A stretch of 64,000 nucleotides of DNA from positions 1 through 64,000 of the forward strand of contig JAJEGH010000018.1 in assembly GCA_022819985.1 (NCBI GenBank), read 5' to 3'. The DNA is from Alphaproteobacteria bacterium (GTDB lineage: Bacteria > Pseudomonadota > Alphaproteobacteria > Bin65). The notes under the pieces were generated by a model. That model saw only the letters and a program-made list of their open reading frames with translations, did not search any database and was not told the origin of the DNA. The first letter of the stretch is position 1, and each line of letters begins with the position of its first letter. Positions 50,065 to 58,235 of the stretch are shown here, in pieces. A program made the translations under genes and the position numbers.

Positions 50065-51312
50065 ATGCTCTATTCGATGTACGACTGGCAGCTTGCCGCC
50101 TTCGCCCCGATGCGCACGATGGCGGTCGCCGGCCGGAATTTCCTGACCAACCCGGATCTGCCCTTTACCGAGAGCCGGTTTTTCCGCGGCGTCGCGGCCG
50201 GCTGCGAACTGTTCGAGCGGGTGACCCGGCGCTACGAGAAGCCGGCCTGGGGCCTGGACCGGACCCGGATCGGCGGGGCCGACGTCGCAGTGACGGAAGA
50301 AATCGTCGAGGCCCGGCCGCACTGCAACCTGCTGCATTTCCGGCGCGACCCGGCAGTTTCGGAGAAGCGGGACGATCCGAAAGTCCTGATCGTCGCGCCG
50401 ATGTCCGGCCATCACGCCACCCTGCTGCGCGGCACGGTCGCCGCCCTGCTGCCGGACCACGACGTCCACGTCACCGACTGGATCGACGCCGGCCGGGTGC
50501 CGGTCTCGAAGGGCCGGTTCGACCTGGACGATTACGTCGATCACGTCATCGCCTTCCTGCACCGGATCGGCCCCGGCGCCCATGTCGTCGCGGTGTGCCA
50601 GCCCTCGGTGCCGGTGCTGGGCGCGGTTTCGCTGATGGCGGCGGCCGGCGACCCGTGCCGGCCGGCGTCCGTGACGCTCATGGGCGGGCCGGTCGATACA
50701 AGGATCGCCCCGACGAAGGTCAACGATTTCGCGAAGCGTCACAGCCTTGGCTGGTTCGAGCGCTCGGTCATTACCCGGGTGCCGTTCGGCTACGAGGGCT
50801 TCAACCGGCGGGTCTACCCCGGCTTTCTCCAGCTCACCGGCTTCATGTCGATGAATTTCGATCGCCATTTCGGCGCCCATCTCAAGCTGTTCGAGCATCT
50901 GATCCGGGGCGACGGCGACAGCGCCGAGGCGCACCGCAAATTCTACGACGAATACATGTCGGTGATGGACATGACGGCGGAGTTCTACCTCCAGACCGTC
51001 GATGTCGTGTTCCAGCGGCACGCCCTGCCGCGGGGCGAATGGGTGTCGCGCGGGCGCCGGATCGAGCCGGCCGCCATCGCCGACACCGCCCTGCTGACCG
51101 TGGAGGGCGAACTGGACGACATTTCCGCGGTCGGCCAGACCCGCGCCGCCCACGATCTGTGCAGCGGCATCCCGCACGACCGCCGCCGCCACATCCTGCA
51201 ACCCGATGTCGGCCATTACGGCATCTTCAACGGCCGCCGCTGGCGCGAACTGATCGCGCCGCAGGTCCGCGCCTTCATCCGCGCCGCCCACGAAGGGCGC
51301 GCGGTTGCCTGA
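50065..51312 (+). CDS. phaZ: Intracellular polyhydroxyalkanoate depolymerase
   Basis: 415 aa alpha/beta hydrolase of the i-PHB depolymerase family (Ralstonia PhaZ1 type). Seen: MLYSMYDWQLAAFAPMR (family N-terminus), KVLIVAPMSGHHATLLRGTV, VTDWIDAGRVPVSKGRFDLD, nucleophile Cys178 in VVAVCQPSVPVLGA, the acid in LLTVEGELDDISAVGQT, and His in LQPDVGHYGIFNGRRW. It mobilises stored PHB to 3-hydroxybutyrate oligomers. 15 bp before the metallopeptidase gene. Confidence 0.93.
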   Translation: MLYSMYDWQLAAFAPMRTMAVAGRNFLTNPDLPFTESRFFRGVAAGCELFERVTRRYEKPAWGLDRTRIGGADVAVTEEIVEARPHCNLLHFRRDPAVSEKRDDPKVLIVAPMSGHHATLLRGTVAALLPDHDVHVTDWIDAGRVPVSKGRFDLDDYVDHVIAFLHRIGPGAHVVAVCQPSVPVLGAVSLMAAAGDPCRPASVTLMGGPVDTRIAPTKVNDFAKRHSLGWFERSVITRVPFGYEGFNRRVYPGFLQLTGFMSMNFDRHFGAHLKLFEHLIRGDGDSAEAHRKFYDEYMSVMDMTAEFYLQTVDVVFQRHALPRGEWVSRGRRIEPAAIADTALLTVEGELDDISAVGQTRAAHDLCSGIPHDRRRHILQPDVGHYGIFNGRRWRELIAPQVRAFIRAAHEGRAVA

Positions 51313-51327
51313 CCGCCGCGCCGCGCG

Positions 51328-52038
51328 ATGGCCGGATCCCTGACCGTCGACGCCGCCGGCCGGCCGGTCACGCTGGCGGTCCGGCGCAGCGCGCGGGCGC
51401 GGCGCATCCTGCTGCGCATCGACCGCAACGCCCGGCGGGCCGAGCTGGTGCTGCCGCCGGGCGCATCGGTCGCCGAGGGCCGGGCCTTCGCCGAGAAGAA
51501 GGCGTTGTGGCTGCGCAACCGGCTGGCCCTGCTGCCCGAAACCGTGCCCTTCGCGCCGGGCGAGTCGGTGCCCGTCCTGGGGCGTGACCGGTTGCTGGTC
51601 CACGCCCCGGAGGCGCGCGCCGGCGTCGTGCTGGACGGCGGCCGGCTGATCGTCTCCGGCGAGCGCGCCTTCTTCGACCGCCGGGTACAGGACTGGCTCC
51701 GGCGCGAGGCCCGGCGCCGCATCGCCGGGCTGGCCCATCCCAAGGCGGCCCGGATCGGCCGCCGCATCGCGCGCATTTCCGTGCGCGACCAGCGCAGCCG
51801 CTGGGGTTCGTGCAGCGCCACCGGCAATCTGAGCTTTTCCTGGCGGCTGATCCTGGCGCCGGCCGAGGTGCTGGATTATGTCGTGGCCCACGAAGTCGCC
51901 CATCTCGCGGAGCCGAACCACTCGGACCGCTTCTGGCGCCTGGTCGACACGCTGACCGACCATGCCGGCCACGGCCGGTCGTGGCTGCGCCTTCACGGCC
52001 CCGGACTGCACGCCTACGGTGCGGGCGGCGCGGACTGA
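51328..52038 (+). CDS. YgjP-like M48-type metallopeptidase (DUF45)
   Basis: 236 aa. Seen: N-terminal strand VRRSARARRILLRIDRNARRAELVLPPGAS, RRIARISVRDQRSRWGSCSATGNLSFSWRLILAP, and the zinc motif VVAHEVAHLAEPNHSDRFW (HExxH with downstream H). The middle domain binds nucleic acid or protein in SprT-like relatives; the function is unknown. Overlapping transcription unit with phaZ likely. Confidence 0.87.
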   Translation: MAGSLTVDAAGRPVTLAVRRSARARRILLRIDRNARRAELVLPPGASVAEGRAFAEKKALWLRNRLALLPETVPFAPGESVPVLGRDRLLVHAPEARAGVVLDGGRLIVSGERAFFDRRVQDWLRREARRRIAGLAHPKAARIGRRIARISVRDQRSRWGSCSATGNLSFSWRLILAPAEVLDYVVAHEVAHLAEPNHSDRFWRLVDTLTDHAGHGRSWLRLHGPGLHAYGAGGAD

Positions 52039-52176
52039 CGGGCTGACCGGGCGCGCACCGGCGGATGTGGACCGGCGGACGCGGGCGGCAGGACACGCAT
52101 CGGATAGCGCCGGAGGCCGGCCTGTCCCAAACTGCATCCGTTCCGCACAATGGGCCCGCAAGACAGGATGCGAACC

Positions 52177-53073
52177 ATGACCCCCGACGCCGCCGCCGCT
52201 GCCCCTGCCATACCCGGAGCGTTGCCGGAAGCGTTGCCGGACCGGCGGATCGAGCGGGCCTGCCGCTTCATCGACGGCTTCGAGGAGGGCGTGCCGACCC
52301 TGCGCCAGATCGCCGACCATGTCGGCCTCAGCCCGGCCTGGCTGCAGAAGCGCTTTACCGAGGCGCTCGGCGTGTCGCCGAAACAGTATGCCGACCAGCG
52401 CCGGCGCGAGCGGCTGAAGGCGCTGCTGCGCGAGGGCGACGAGGTGACCGGGGCGCTCTACGAGGCGGGCTACGGCTCGTCCAGCCGGCTCTACGAATCC
52501 TCCGACGCCACGCTGGGCATGACGCCGGCGACCTACCGCCGGGGCGGGGCCGGCGCGCGCATCGCCTGGACGGCCGCGCCCTGCGCCCTCGGCCTGCTGC
52601 TGGTCGCCGCCACGGAGCGCGGCATCTGCTTCGTCGCCTTCGGCGACAGCGAGGACGCGCTGCTGGCCGAATTGCGCGCCGAATTTCCTCATGCCGGGAT
52701 CGTGCCGGACATCGGCATCCTCGAGGCCTGGACCGCCGAGGTGCTGCGCCGGGTCGAGGGCGAGCCGCCGCGCGAGACCCTGCCGCTCGACGTGCGGGCG
52801 ACGGCGTTCCAGCAGCGCGTGTGGCGGGCGCTCACCGAGATTCCGCAGGGCGAGACCCGGACCTACAGCGAAATCGCGCGCAGCCTCGGCAAGCCGTCTG
52901 CGCAACGCGCCGTCGGCCGGGCCTGCGCCACCAACCCGGTCTCGATCGTGATTCCCTGCCACCGCGCCAAACGCAGCGACGGCGGCCTCGCCGGCTACCG
53001 CTGGGGCGTAGAGCGGAAAGAAGCGCTGATCGCGGCGGAACGGGCAGGGGCGCGCCCGGATCGCACGCAATGA
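52177..53073 (+). CDS. Ada-like AraC-HTH / O6-methylguanine-DNA methyltransferase
   Basis: 298 aa. Residues about 20-125 hold an AraC HTH: LRQIADHVGLSPAWLQKRFTEALGVSPKQYADQRRR and a second helix pair ending GMTPATYRRGG. Residues about 130-298 are the alkyltransferase: FQQRVWRALTEIPQGETRTYSEIA and the acceptor Cys in IVIPCHRAKRSDGGLAGYRWG. The N-terminal zinc domain of E. coli Ada (Cys38) is missing, so it cannot be switched by methylphosphotriester repair; repair activity should remain. ATG 52177 chosen; 52168 and 52150 are in frame. A promoter with an SOS box follows its stop. Confidence 0.88.
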   Translation: MTPDAAAAAPAIPGALPEALPDRRIERACRFIDGFEEGVPTLRQIADHVGLSPAWLQKRFTEALGVSPKQYADQRRRERLKALLREGDEVTGALYEAGYGSSSRLYESSDATLGMTPATYRRGGAGARIAWTAAPCALGLLLVAATERGICFVAFGDSEDALLAELRAEFPHAGIVPDIGILEAWTAEVLRRVEGEPPRETLPLDVRATAFQQRVWRALTEIPQGETRTYSEIARSLGKPSAQRAVGRACATNPVSIVIPCHRAKRSDGGLAGYRWGVERKEALIAAERAGARPDRTQ

Positions 53074-53088
53074 TTCGAAAAAAAGGGC

Positions 53089-53138
53089 TTGACCCTTGCG
53101 CGCGCGGCATCATATACGGAAAAGAACAATAATCGAAC
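53089..53138 (+). promoter_or_regulatory. LexA-controlled promoter without an annotated gene
   Basis: TTGACC (53089-53094), 18 bp, TATACG (53113-53118), then GAAC-N7-GAAC (53124-53138), the reverse-strand form of the alphaproteobacterial SOS box, sitting at the expected transcription start. It reads rightward into a 200-bp gap whose next gene is convergent. A 15-codon frame, 53170-53217 (MYPAPPPAGSVMKGN), is the only start-to-stop frame of note and has no clear RBS. Confidence 0.6.
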
Positions 53139-53245
53139 AACAGTCCGCCATACCGAACGCACTGCCGCCATGTACCCGGCTCCACCGCCGGCCGGGTCGG
53201 TCATGAAAGGGAATTAATTCGCAGTCGCGCGTAAAATTTTTACAA

Positions 53246-53259
53246 ACAGACCGGTCTGT
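53246..53259. promoter_or_regulatory. TetR-type palindrome ACAGACCGGTCTGT (copy 2)
   Basis: Identical over 20 nt (53246-53265, reverse complement) to 3717-3736. Immediately left is another palindrome, GTAAAATTTTTAC (53231-53243). Lies 81 bp from the end of the convergent CoA-transferase gene. Confidence 0.45.
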
Positions 53260-53339
53260 CTAATTTGCAGGCAAAGACATCGGCCGCGCGCGCCATCCGG
53301 GCAGCCCCGCCTTCCCGGCGCGCGCGCCGCTTCTCCCGG

Positions 53340-54578
53340 TCATCCGCCGGCGATCTCCGCGATTTGCGCCCGGTCGAAGCCGGCCTCGGCGAGCAGGGCT
53401 TCGGTGTGCTCGCCGAGCTGCGGCTGGCCGAGGCGGACGGGCAGGGCCGTGCGGTCGAAGCGGAAGGCGGTGTCCGGAATGTCCATCGGCCCTTCGGTCG
53501 GGTGTTCGAAGGGCCGGAAGAAGCCGGTGGCGGCAAGGTGCGGGTCGCCGTACAGGTCGTCCAGCGTGTTGACCGGGCCGCAGGGGATTTCCGCGCCGCG
53601 CATCAGGTCGAGCCATTCCGCCGACGTCCTGCCGACCAGCTCCCGGCCCGATTCGCCGTAGAGCGTATCGACATGGTTCAGCCGGTCGCCGATGGTGCGG
53701 AAACGCGGATCGTCCGTCATCTCCGGCCGGCCGACCAGGGTCCAGAAGCGCTCCCACTGCGCATCGGTGTAGGCGAGCAGGCAGATGAAGCCGTCGGCGG
53801 TCGGCTGGGGGCGGCGGTGGGGCGACAGGACGCGCGGATAGCCCGGCGGCGTCATCGGCGGCGAGAAGATCGCGCCATACTGGTGCTCCGCCAGCGTGAA
53901 ACTCGCGATACCCTCGAACATGGCGGTCTCGACATAGACGCCCCGGCCGGTGCTGCGGCGCTGGAGGAGCGCGGCGAGGATGCCGTTGGAGGCGAGCAGG
54001 CCGGAAATCTTGTCGGCCGCGATGGTCGGGATCAGGTTCGGCGCGCCGTCGCGGGCGAGGAAGGTGCCGGCGAGCCCGGCCTGGCCCTGGATCACGTCGT
54101 CGTAGGCCGGCCGGCCGGCATAGGGCCCGCCGTCGCGATAGCCGTAGAGCCCGGCATAGACGATGCCGGGGTTGCGCGCCATCACCCGGTCCGGGTCGAA
54201 GCCCAGCTTCAGGATCTTGTGCGGCCGGATATTGTGGACGAAGACATCGGCGCTATCGACCAGCCGCCACAGCGCCTCGCGCGCCGCCGGGCGCTTGAGG
54301 TCGAGCACGATGCTCTTCTTGTTGCGGTTCATGCCGAGGAACAGGGCCGCCATGCGCGGGCTGCGCTCCGGCCCCATCTGGCGCATGGCGTCGCCGCCCG
54401 GCGCCTCGACCTTGACGATCTCGGCGCCGAAATCGCCCAGGAGCTGGGTCGCGTAGGGGCCGTAGACGATGGTGGTGAGGTCGAGGATGCGCACGCCGTC
54501 GAGCGGCAGGCCGGAGTCCGGGGAATCGGGGGCGGTCGCCGGCTTCGAAACGGCGGCGGGATCGTTCGTCGTGCTCAT
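53340..54578 (-). CDS. CaiB/BaiF-type (class III) CoA-transferase
   Basis: 412 aa. Seen: LDGVRILDLTTIVYGPYATQLLGDFGAEIVKVEAPGGD (family N-terminus), MNRNKKSIVLDLKRPAAREAL, VFVHNIRPHKILKLGFD with the catalytic-loop region after DVFV, GLYGYRDGGPYAGRPAYDDVIQ and AEIPCGPVNTLDDLYGDPHL. It moves CoA between an acyl-CoA and a free acid such as succinate. ATG 54578 is preferred over 54614. Substrate unknown; no partner catabolic gene is adjacent on the same strand. Confidence 0.9.
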   Translation of the reverse strand: MSTTNDPAAVSKPATAPDSPDSGLPLDGVRILDLTTIVYGPYATQLLGDFGAEIVKVEAPGGDAMRQMGPERSPRMAALFLGMNRNKKSIVLDLKRPAAREALWRLVDSADVFVHNIRPHKILKLGFDPDRVMARNPGIVYAGLYGYRDGGPYAGRPAYDDVIQGQAGLAGTFLARDGAPNLIPTIAADKISGLLASNGILAALLQRRSTGRGVYVETAMFEGIASFTLAEHQYGAIFSPPMTPPGYPRVLSPHRRPQPTADGFICLLAYTDAQWERFWTLVGRPEMTDDPRFRTIGDRLNHVDTLYGESGRELVGRTSAEWLDLMRGAEIPCGPVNTLDDLYGDPHLAATGFFRPFEHPTEGPMDIPDTAFRFDRTALPVRLGQPQLGEHTEALLAEAGFDRAQIAEIAGG

Positions 54579-54722
54579 GGCTGCGAAAAAGGCCGCGGCA
54601 TCGCCAAAGGTCAACCGGCAGCGGGTCGCGGCCCGTCGCGAAACGCCCTGCGCTCACCGTTTGCGTCAGGGCGCAATCCGGATCGCAATGCTGTTGTCGG
54701 CCGGTCCCGGCGGCGGCGATGC

Positions 54723-55226
54723 TCAAGCCCGCAACAGCGCCCTCAACTCGGATATCCGAAGCAGCAGCATGAGCGGTTCGCGGTCCGAGAAAGGGCGGAA
54801 GCCGAACCGTCCGTAAAACGCTGCGGCCGCCTCGTCGATGGCCTGCACCACGACGGCTCGGGCCCCGATGACACGGGCTGCCGCGAGGGCGCGCCCCGCC
54901 GCGTCGATCAGCAGATCGGAGCCGAGGCGCCGCTCCTGGTAATTCGCGTCGACTGCGAGCTGCCCGAGCAGAATCACCGGAACCGGTTCGGGCATGCTCC
55001 TGCCGACCCGCGACGACACACGTCGCTTTTCGACGGCGCTGGCGGCGAGGCTGTAGAAGCCGACCACCCGGTCGCCGTCGCAGGCGACATAGGTGCGGGC
55101 GCCGCCCTTGGCTTCGTTGAGCCGCGCCTTGCCCTGCAGCCAGGAGTCGAGGGCGGGTACGCCCGAGGTGAAATGCGAGAGGTCGTGCTGCGGGCCGAGC
55201 GGCTCCGGCGCGCTTATCGGTCCCAC
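54723..55226 (-). CDS. GNAT-family acetyltransferase toxin
   Basis: 167 aa. Toxins of this TacT/AtaT group acetylate the amino acid on charged tRNA. Seen: ISAPEPLGPQHDLSHFTSGVPALDSWLQGKA (typical toxin N-terminus), ARTYVACDGDRVVGFYSLAASAV, ILLGQLAVDANYQERRLGSDLL (acetyl-CoA loop, QxxRxG-like) and FYGRFGFRPFSD. No ATG; GTG 55226 fits the family start and overlaps the antitoxin gene by 13 bp. GTG 55241 is a second option; both lie in a 15-bp duplication. Confidence 0.87.
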   Translation of the reverse strand: MGPISAPEPLGPQHDLSHFTSGVPALDSWLQGKARLNEAKGGARTYVACDGDRVVGFYSLAASAVEKRRVSSRVGRSMPEPVPVILLGQLAVDANYQERRLGSDLLIDAAGRALAAARVIGARAVVVQAIDEAAAAFYGRFGFRPFSDREPLMLLLRISELRALLRA

Positions 55227-55486
55227 TGGGGCCGGTCCCACCGGGGCCGGCGCGCGAATCGCTCCTTGACGGCAGGGTCGGGATTCACCGGCGCGTCGAG
55301 CGCGGCAGCGAATGCGTCCCAGGCCTCGTCGTCGAGGACAATGATGGGGCGCTCGTTCAGGGTCTCGATTGCCGCGGCTTCGCTGGAGCGGAGCACGAAC
55401 TCGGTCCGCGTCACGCCCCGGATCGCCGCTGCGCGGTCGATGAACGCGAGGCGCTCGCTGGACATGCGGAAATTCACCTGAGCCAT
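55214..55486 (-). CDS. DUF1778 antitoxin (ribbon-helix-helix)
   Basis: 90 aa. Seen: AQVNFRMSSERLAFIDRAAAIRGVTRTEFVLRSSEAAAIE (RHH DNA-binding part) and LDDEAWDAFAAALDAPVNPDPAVKERF (toxin-neutralising part). RBS AAGGAGG before ATG 55486. Coupled to the GNAT toxin. The start of the open frame upstream to 55603 is non-coding control DNA. Confidence 0.9.
   Translation of the reverse strand: MAQVNFRMSSERLAFIDRAAAIRGVTRTEFVLRSSEAAAIETLNERPIIVLDDEAWDAFAAALDAPVNPDPAVKERFARRPRWDRPQWDR
55221..55250 (-). repeat. Two 15-bp units at the antitoxin/toxin junction
   Basis: TCCCACTGGGGCCGG and TCCCACCGGGGCCGG. On the minus strand each supplies one in-frame GTG, so the duplication created two possible toxin starts. 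Confidence 0.8.
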
Positions 55487-55533
55487 TGCGGCCTCCTTGC
55501 GCCGGGCTGAGCGGCCGGTTCCTGACGCCCACA

Positions 55534-55560
55534 GGGTGTATAGCATTTGTATAGCAAAAA
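55534..55560 (-). promoter_or_regulatory. Direct-repeat operator of the DUF1778/GNAT pair
   Basis: On the minus strand GCTATACAAAT is followed by GCTATACACCC, two GCTATACA repeats with a 12-bp period in a small AT-rich patch 50-75 bp before the antitoxin start. Either TATACA can act as -10. Confidence 0.5.
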
Positions 55561-55711
55561 GACAAGCGGCCTTGGACGGAAATTCGAGGGATCTGCCCGG
55601 CATCGCCGCCGTTTCTCAATGCCTGGACCTGGCGCGGGAACGGACCGATACGACGCCGCATGCCGCGAAAGGGACTGTCGCAAAGTCTCTCCTGGCCCTA
55701 AATCGAGCCCT

Positions 55712-58066
55712 ATGACAACACCCGAATCCGCCGCTGCCAATCCCTCCCTTATCGGCGCTTCGATGCCGCGCGTCGAGGACCGCGCCTTCCTGACCGGCGC
55801 CGGTCGCTTCACCGCCGATCTCTCGCTGCCCGGCCAGGCCCATGCCGCCGTCGTGCGCTCGCCCCATGCCCACGCCGTGCTCGGCGGCATCGATCCGGGC
55901 GGGGCGCTGGCGCTGCCCGGCGTCCTGGCGGTCTACACCGCGGCGGACCTGCGCGCCGCCGGCGTGCGCGCCCTGCCGACCGGCGCGCACGAACCGCTGC
56001 CGGCCGGCGAAGTGCTGCGCCCCATCGTCGACGCACCGCAATACCCGCTGGCGGAAGGCCGGGTGCGCTTTGCCGGCGAGGCCGTCGCCTTCGTCGTCGC
56101 CGAGACCGAAGCTGCCGCGGTGGAGGCGGCGGAACTGGTCGCGGTCGACTACGACCCCCTGCCGGCGCTGGGCACGGCGGAGGATGCGTTGGCCGCCGAC
56201 GCCGCGGCGATCTGGGACGAGGCGCCCGACAACCGTTCCGTTGTCTGGGCGGCGGGCGACGCCGCCGCGACCGAAGCGGCGTTCGCGGCGGCGCACCGCA
56301 TCGTCGCGCAGGATATCGCCTTTGCCCGATCCACCGCGGCCTTCATGGAGCCGCGCGGCGCGCTCGCCGACTATACGGACGGCCGGTTTACGTTCTACGC
56401 CGGGTGCCAGTCCGGCCACGTCCTGCGCGCCATCATCGCCGATTGCCTGGGCATCGACCGGGCGGACCTGCGCGTGATCGTGCCGGATACCGGCGGCGGC
56501 TTCGGCGCGCGCAACCTGGTCTATCCCGAATTCGTCGCCGCCCTGTTTGCGGCGCGGGCGCTCGGCCGGCCGGTGCGCTGGATCGCCGGCCGCAGCGAAG
56601 CCTTCCTGACCGACACCCAGTCGCGCAGCCAGAACCTGCACGCCCGCATGGCGCTGGACGCCGACGGGCGCATCGCCGCCATCGACGTGAAAGCCGACTG
56701 GTGGCACGGCGCCTACTGGGTGAACCGGGCGCCGCACATCATCGTGACCTGGATGGCGCCGATGATCTGCGGCCCCTACCGCATTCCGGTCCACCGCTTC
56801 GAGATCGGCGGCGTCTTCACCAATACCGCCCCGATCGCCGCCTACCGCGGCATCGCCCGAGCCGAGGCGACGCTCGTGCTGGAGCGGCTGATCGACCGGG
56901 CGGCGCGCGAGACGGGCATCGACCGGGTGGAGCTGCGCCGGCGCAACCTGATCCCGCTCGCCGACATGCCCTGGGAGTCGCCGGCCGGCGCGCGCTACCA
57001 GCGCAACGATTTCTTCGGCAGCCTGGATGCCGGGCTGGCGGCGATCGACTGGGATGGCTTCGCGGCCCGCCGGGCGGCTTCGGCAGCTCGCGGGCTGCGC
57101 CGCGGACGCGCCGTGACGACCTATATCGAGAATGCCGGCGGCGCGCTCGTCGAATACGCCGACCTCCGGGTCGAGGCGGAAGGGCCGGGGGTCGGGTCGG
57201 AGGATGGGCGGGTGCGCGCCCTGGTCGGCAGCCAGGATTGCGGCATGGGCCACGCCACCGTATTCGGCCAGATCCTTGCCGGCCTGCTGGGCGTTGCGCC
57301 GGACCGGATCGTCGTCGAGGACGGCGATACCGACCGCATTCCGCAAGGCGGCGGCTCCCACGGCTCGCGCACCATGCGCATCGGCGGCGGCGCGGTCCAC
57401 AACGGGGCGCTCTCCCTGATCGAGGCGGGCAGGCCGCTGGCCGCCGATCTGCTGGAGGCCGCGGCGGCGGACATCGGCTTCGACGCCGGCGCCTATCGGG
57501 TGCGCGGCACGGACCGGGCGGTCTCCCTGTTCGCCGTGGCGGCCGAGGCCGACAGGCGCGGTGCGCCACTCCGGATCGAGGAGCGCTTCGAGGTGCCGGG
57601 GATGAGCTATCCCAGCGGCTGCCATCTGTGCGAGGTCGAGGTCGATCCCGAGACAGGCCGGGTGCGGATCGACCGCTATGTCGTGGTTTCGGACCCCGGC
57701 CGGGTGATCAACCCGCTGCTCGCGGCCGGGCAGCTGCACGGCGGCATCGCCATGGGCGTCGGCCACGCGCTGACCGAGAACACGGTCTACGAAGCCGGCA
57801 CCGGCCAATTGCTCAGCGGCAGCTTCATGGATTTCTGCCTGCCCCGGGCCGACGACATGCCGCCGGTCGATACCGTCTTCAACCCGGTCGAGGGCGACGA
57901 CAACCCGCTCGGCGTCAAGGGCATCGGCGAAGGGCCGACCACGGCTTCGCCGCCGACCGCCATCAACGCGGTGCTGGACGCGCTCGCCGAAGACGGCGTG
58001 ACAACGCTCGACATGCCGCTGACGCCGCACGCGGTCTGGCGGGCGCTGGAGGGCGCGCGAACCTGA
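55712..58066 (+). CDS. Molybdenum hydroxylase large subunit (xanthine dehydrogenase family)
   Basis: 784 aa, CoxL/XdhB-type catalytic subunit binding molybdopterin-cytosine dinucleotide. Seen: GASMPRVEDRAFLTGAGRFTADL, PDTGGGFGARNLVYPEF (moco loop), AYRGIARAEATLVLERLID, GSQDCGMGHATVFGQI, GGSHGSRTMRIGG and the C-terminal LGVKGIGEGPTTASPPTAINAVLDAL with the catalytic Glu. AYRG rather than AYRCSFR excludes true CO dehydrogenase. The usual FAD and 2Fe-2S subunit genes are not adjacent: the neighbours are a toxin-antitoxin pair and an unrelated convergent permease. Confidence 0.9.
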   Translation: MTTPESAAANPSLIGASMPRVEDRAFLTGAGRFTADLSLPGQAHAAVVRSPHAHAVLGGIDPGGALALPGVLAVYTAADLRAAGVRALPTGAHEPLPAGEVLRPIVDAPQYPLAEGRVRFAGEAVAFVVAETEAAAVEAAELVAVDYDPLPALGTAEDALAADAAAIWDEAPDNRSVVWAAGDAAATEAAFAAAHRIVAQDIAFARSTAAFMEPRGALADYTDGRFTFYAGCQSGHVLRAIIADCLGIDRADLRVIVPDTGGGFGARNLVYPEFVAALFAARALGRPVRWIAGRSEAFLTDTQSRSQNLHARMALDADGRIAAIDVKADWWHGAYWVNRAPHIIVTWMAPMICGPYRIPVHRFEIGGVFTNTAPIAAYRGIARAEATLVLERLIDRAARETGIDRVELRRRNLIPLADMPWESPAGARYQRNDFFGSLDAGLAAIDWDGFAARRAASAARGLRRGRAVTTYIENAGGALVEYADLRVEAEGPGVGSEDGRVRALVGSQDCGMGHATVFGQILAGLLGVAPDRIVVEDGDTDRIPQGGGSHGSRTMRIGGGAVHNGALSLIEAGRPLAADLLEAAAADIGFDAGAYRVRGTDRAVSLFAVAAEADRRGAPLRIEERFEVPGMSYPSGCHLCEVEVDPETGRVRIDRYVVVSDPGRVINPLLAAGQLHGGIAMGVGHALTENTVYEAGTGQLLSGSFMDFCLPRADDMPPVDTVFNPVEGDDNPLGVKGIGEGPTTASPPTAINAVLDALAEDGVTTLDMPLTPHAVWRALEGART

Positions 58067-58100
58067 AGCCGGCGCCGCGACCGGCCGCTCCTCAATACGG

Positions 58101-58230
58101 CCCCCTCGATACGGCGCTGGCGCACCTACTCGGGATGAGGAGGTTGTTAGCGGTTCGAATATCTCAACCCACCCCTTTTTCCTCATCCTGAGTAGCCCCG
58201 GCCGCCAGGCCGGGGCGTATCGAAGGACGG
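58101..58230. repeat. Inverted pair of intergenic repeats (second family)
   Basis: Left copy CCCTCGATACGGC...CTACTCGGGATGAGG (about 58102-58141) faces right copy CTCATCCTGAGTAGCCCC...GGCGTATCGAAGGAC (about 58182-58226). The right copy holds its own CCCCGGCC/GGCCGGGG hairpin. Fills the gap between the convergent molybdenum hydroxylase and permease genes; different in sequence from the CGTCATT family. Confidence 0.65.
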
Positions 58231-58235
58231 TCCAC

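Noticed and set aside
49813-53070. 1085-codon open frame antisense to phaZ, peptidase and Ada-like genes
   Set aside because: Same reason: sense genes have complete catalytic motifs, the antisense translation has none.
55712-58066. Aerobic carbon monoxide dehydrogenase CoxL
   Set aside because: The AYRCSFR active-site signature is absent (AYRGIAR instead), and no coxM or coxS lies beside it.
58150-58175. tRNA T-arm-like GGTTCGAAT sequence
   Set aside because: No acceptor stem, D-arm or anticodon arm can be placed around it. No tRNA was found elsewhere in the window.
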